NCBI RefSeq assembly: GCF_900605015.1 | Contig: NZ_LR027574.1 | Coordinates: 84,493-136,054 of the forward strand | DNA length: 51,562 nucleotides | From: Olsenella sp. Marseille-P4559 | GTDB lineage: Bacteria; Actinomycetota; Coriobacteriia; Coriobacteriales; Atopobiaceae | Reading direction: 5' to 3' | Part shown: one piece after another, positions 51,202 through 51,562 of the stretch | Position numbering within the stretch: the stretch's first letter is position 1 | How the letters are laid out: every line of letters begins with the position of its first letter | The notes under the pieces: generated by a model | Database searches by the model: none | Seen by the model: the letters and a program-made list of their open reading frames with translations, nothing else | Told to the model about the DNA's origin: nothing | Program-made: the position numbers and the translations under genes

Positions 51202-51562
51202 GCTCGTATCGCCGACTCGCTTCCCATCCTGCCCCCAGGACGACTCCATGGGGGCGCGTCCCAGCAGCACGCCTTCCGCGACATCGACTGGTCGGCTCCC
51301 AGCGGGCCTTTCGTGGGGGGAGCGTGCCGTGCAATGGGCTCCCCGGCCGCTGCGTTCGTCCTTAGGCGGCCTGCTGCAGACAATCTGCGTGGTGCCCGCC
51401 CTGTCCACCGTCTCAGGCGGCGGCAGGCGCCCCCGCCCCCTTCCGTGGGTCTCCCGCTTTCCATCTCGCGGGTCCCTTCCCTCCGGCCCGGCGCCGATTC
51501 GCGCCTTTCCCGAAAACGCAACCTGGTGTGCGGAATATGGGGTCCCGATCACAAGATTACGC
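51202..51562. other. Right window edge, no recognisable gene
   Basis: Open frames on the minus strand continue from the IS3 relic, but I recognise no protein in them. Composition is GC-rich and low in coding signal, in keeping with decayed DNA. Confidence 0.35.

Noticed and set aside
1-51562. tRNA or rRNA genes
   Set aside because: None found by eye; I could not run a covariance search, so a missed tRNA remains possible.

Overview
The window is high-GC bacterial DNA. Its gene content fits an actinomycete of the class Coriobacteriia (Olsenella/Collinsella/Atopobium-like): a type I-C-like CRISPR array, a complete AI-2 (lsr) locus, a HisZ-HisG fusion and GHKL/LytTR signalling genes. This taxonomic placement is inferred from gene content and codon use; there is no rRNA in the window to confirm it.

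Region by region. 1-4609 is the leader-distal part of a very large CRISPR array: 69 repeats are visible, and the leader and cas genes must lie to the left, outside the window. The array contains a 705-bp segment repeated at an 804-bp spacing and a clean one-base switch in repeat sequence. 4610-4941 is an IS110-type transposase remnant abutting the last repeat. 5303-10374 is a galactitol-type PTS operon (IIC, IIB, IIA, a TrpA-like TIM-barrel protein, and a PRD/EIIB/EIIA regulator). 10617-13564 (minus) encodes a cupin, LsrK and LsrR; divergent from it, 14040-20037 encodes LsrA, LsrC, LsrD, LsrB and LsrF. Together they would import, phosphorylate, sense and degrade autoinducer-2. 20245-21146 is a graveyard of a tadA fragment and two transposase relics. 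21147-23176 holds four small unrecognised genes, followed by a MITE-like element and a two-domain cupin gene.

24451-27835 (minus) is a LytTR response regulator with two tandem GHKL sensor kinases, one of which lacks the phospho-acceptor histidines. 28233-31321 is a GH3 glycosidase with a membrane tail, followed by a GtrA-like membrane protein. 31437-31659 (minus) holds two tiny overlapping reading frames, one a single-span membrane peptide with an excellent ribosome binding site. 32510-37665 is uvrA, a YbaK-type deacylase gene and murJ. 37802-38376 is a broken DUF3800 gene.

39119-47177 is an almost complete histidine operon (hisZG fusion, D, C, B, H, A, F, I, E), preceded by a 20-bp near-palindrome and interrupted by a long imperfect inverted repeat that folds over the hisF start. 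Only a histidinol-phosphate phosphatase is missing. 47201-50516 is an ATP-grasp ligase gene and uvrC. The right end is gene-poor and contains an IS3-type transposase relic.

Most promising for follow-up are the duplicated CRISPR segment, the TrpA-like protein inside a PTS operon, the His-less partner kinase, the membrane-tailed GH3/GtrA pair, the hidden small membrane peptide, and the hisF hairpin.
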